DNA of 33,358 nt from an uncultured Chlorobiaceae bacterium (GTDB lineage Bacteria; Bacteroidota; Chlorobiia; Chlorobiales; Chlorobiaceae), in assembly GCA_903840935.1 (NCBI GenBank), contig CAIMHT010000033.1, positions 1 through 33,358 on the forward strand, written 5' to 3'. The notes under the pieces are model-generated. The model saw only the letters and a program-made list of their open reading frames with translations. It searched no databases and was not told the DNA's origin. The position numbers and the translations under genes are program-made. Position 1 is the first letter of the stretch. The number at the start of each line of letters is the position of its first letter. Positions 33,315 to 33,358 of the stretch are shown in pieces.

Positions 33315-33358
33315 GGTGAATGAGGGGACTCGAACCCCCGGCCTCCAGGGCCACAACC
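33315..33358 (-). tRNA. tRNA-His (GUG), 3' part, cut by the window edge
   Basis: The visible part starts in the anticodon arm. The loop TTGTGGC gives anticodon GUG. Then come the stem CCTGG, variable region AGGCC, T arm GGGGG TTCGAGT CCCCT, acceptor 3' strand CATTCAC and discriminator C at 33315. C73 is the histidine identity base, which pairs with the extra G-1. The 5' half lies beyond 33358. Confidence 0.85.

Noticed and set aside
33165..33356. N-terminal extension of pheT through the tRNA region
   Set aside because: The extra codons read through tRNA-Glu, tRNA-His and the terminator; the family N-terminus MKISVSWLKDFLP begins at 33164.
1..33358. CRISPR arrays, insertion sequences, phage genes, defence islands
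   Set aside because: I saw no regularly spaced repeats, transposase-like proteins, terminal inverted repeats or integrase next to the tRNA genes.

Overview
The window carries ordinary chromosomal genes of a green sulfur bacterium (Chlorobiaceae, a Chlorobium/Pelodictyon-like organism). This is inferred from the gene content, not from a database match: an 11-subunit-type complex I operon in the order nuoA-B-C-D-H-I-J-K-L-M with no nuoE, nuoF or nuoG between them, intermediate GC content, and protein sequences of Chlorobi character. I see no insertion sequence, prophage, CRISPR array or defence island. Most of the interest lies in RNA features, gene remnants and operon boundaries.

Layout. (1) Positions 1-7940, minus strand: the nuo operon, read from nuoA (7940) to a cut nuoM at the left edge. 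(2) 8053-10672, minus: a four-gene cluster (PAP2-like membrane protein, ferrochelatase HemH, TPR protein, small membrane protein), separated from nuoA by two hairpins. (3) 10743-12483, plus: two tandem tRNA-Leu genes, then a HIT-family hydrolase and a class I methyltransferase. (4) 12659-18792, minus: dCMP deaminase, RibD, DoxX, thiol peroxidase, riboflavin synthase, RarA and a TolC-like outer membrane protein. RibD and riboflavin synthase bracket two redox or stress genes. (5) 18895-20541, plus: RqcH/NFACT ribosome-rescue factor, whose end overlaps the converging uspA. (6) 20525-24257, minus: FGE-like protein, 318-residue membrane protein, a 29-codon remnant of an FMN reductase, an NRAMP metal transporter and UspA. 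(7) 24638-25060, plus: a hotdog acyl-CoA thioesterase, converging on an LptF/LptG permease (minus). (8) 26730-27219, minus: secG, with tRNA-Lys 7 bp downstream and a strong terminator. (9) 27309-28212, plus: a DUF2905 protein, hisB and a terminator. (10) 28266-33358, minus: tRNA-His (cut), tRNA-Glu, terminator, pheT, a coiled-coil protein, zapA, a probable 6S RNA and RNase Y.

Functionally the window covers respiratory or photosynthetic electron transfer (Nuo), tetrapyrrole and flavin biosynthesis (HemH, RibD, RibE), nucleotide metabolism, envelope biogenesis (LptF/G, TolC, SecG), cell division (ZapA), RNA decay and transcription control (RNase Y, 6S RNA) and translation (five tRNAs, PheT, RqcH). 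The points most worth a second look are the zapA-6S RNA-rny arrangement, the translationally coupled FMN reductase remnant ahead of the NRAMP gene, the terminator that ends only 29 nt before the pheT start codon, the FGE-like protein that keeps a C-x4-C pair and has gained a tetrapeptide repeat, and the histidine-rich loop of NuoL. I did not find a clearly undescribed multi-gene system.
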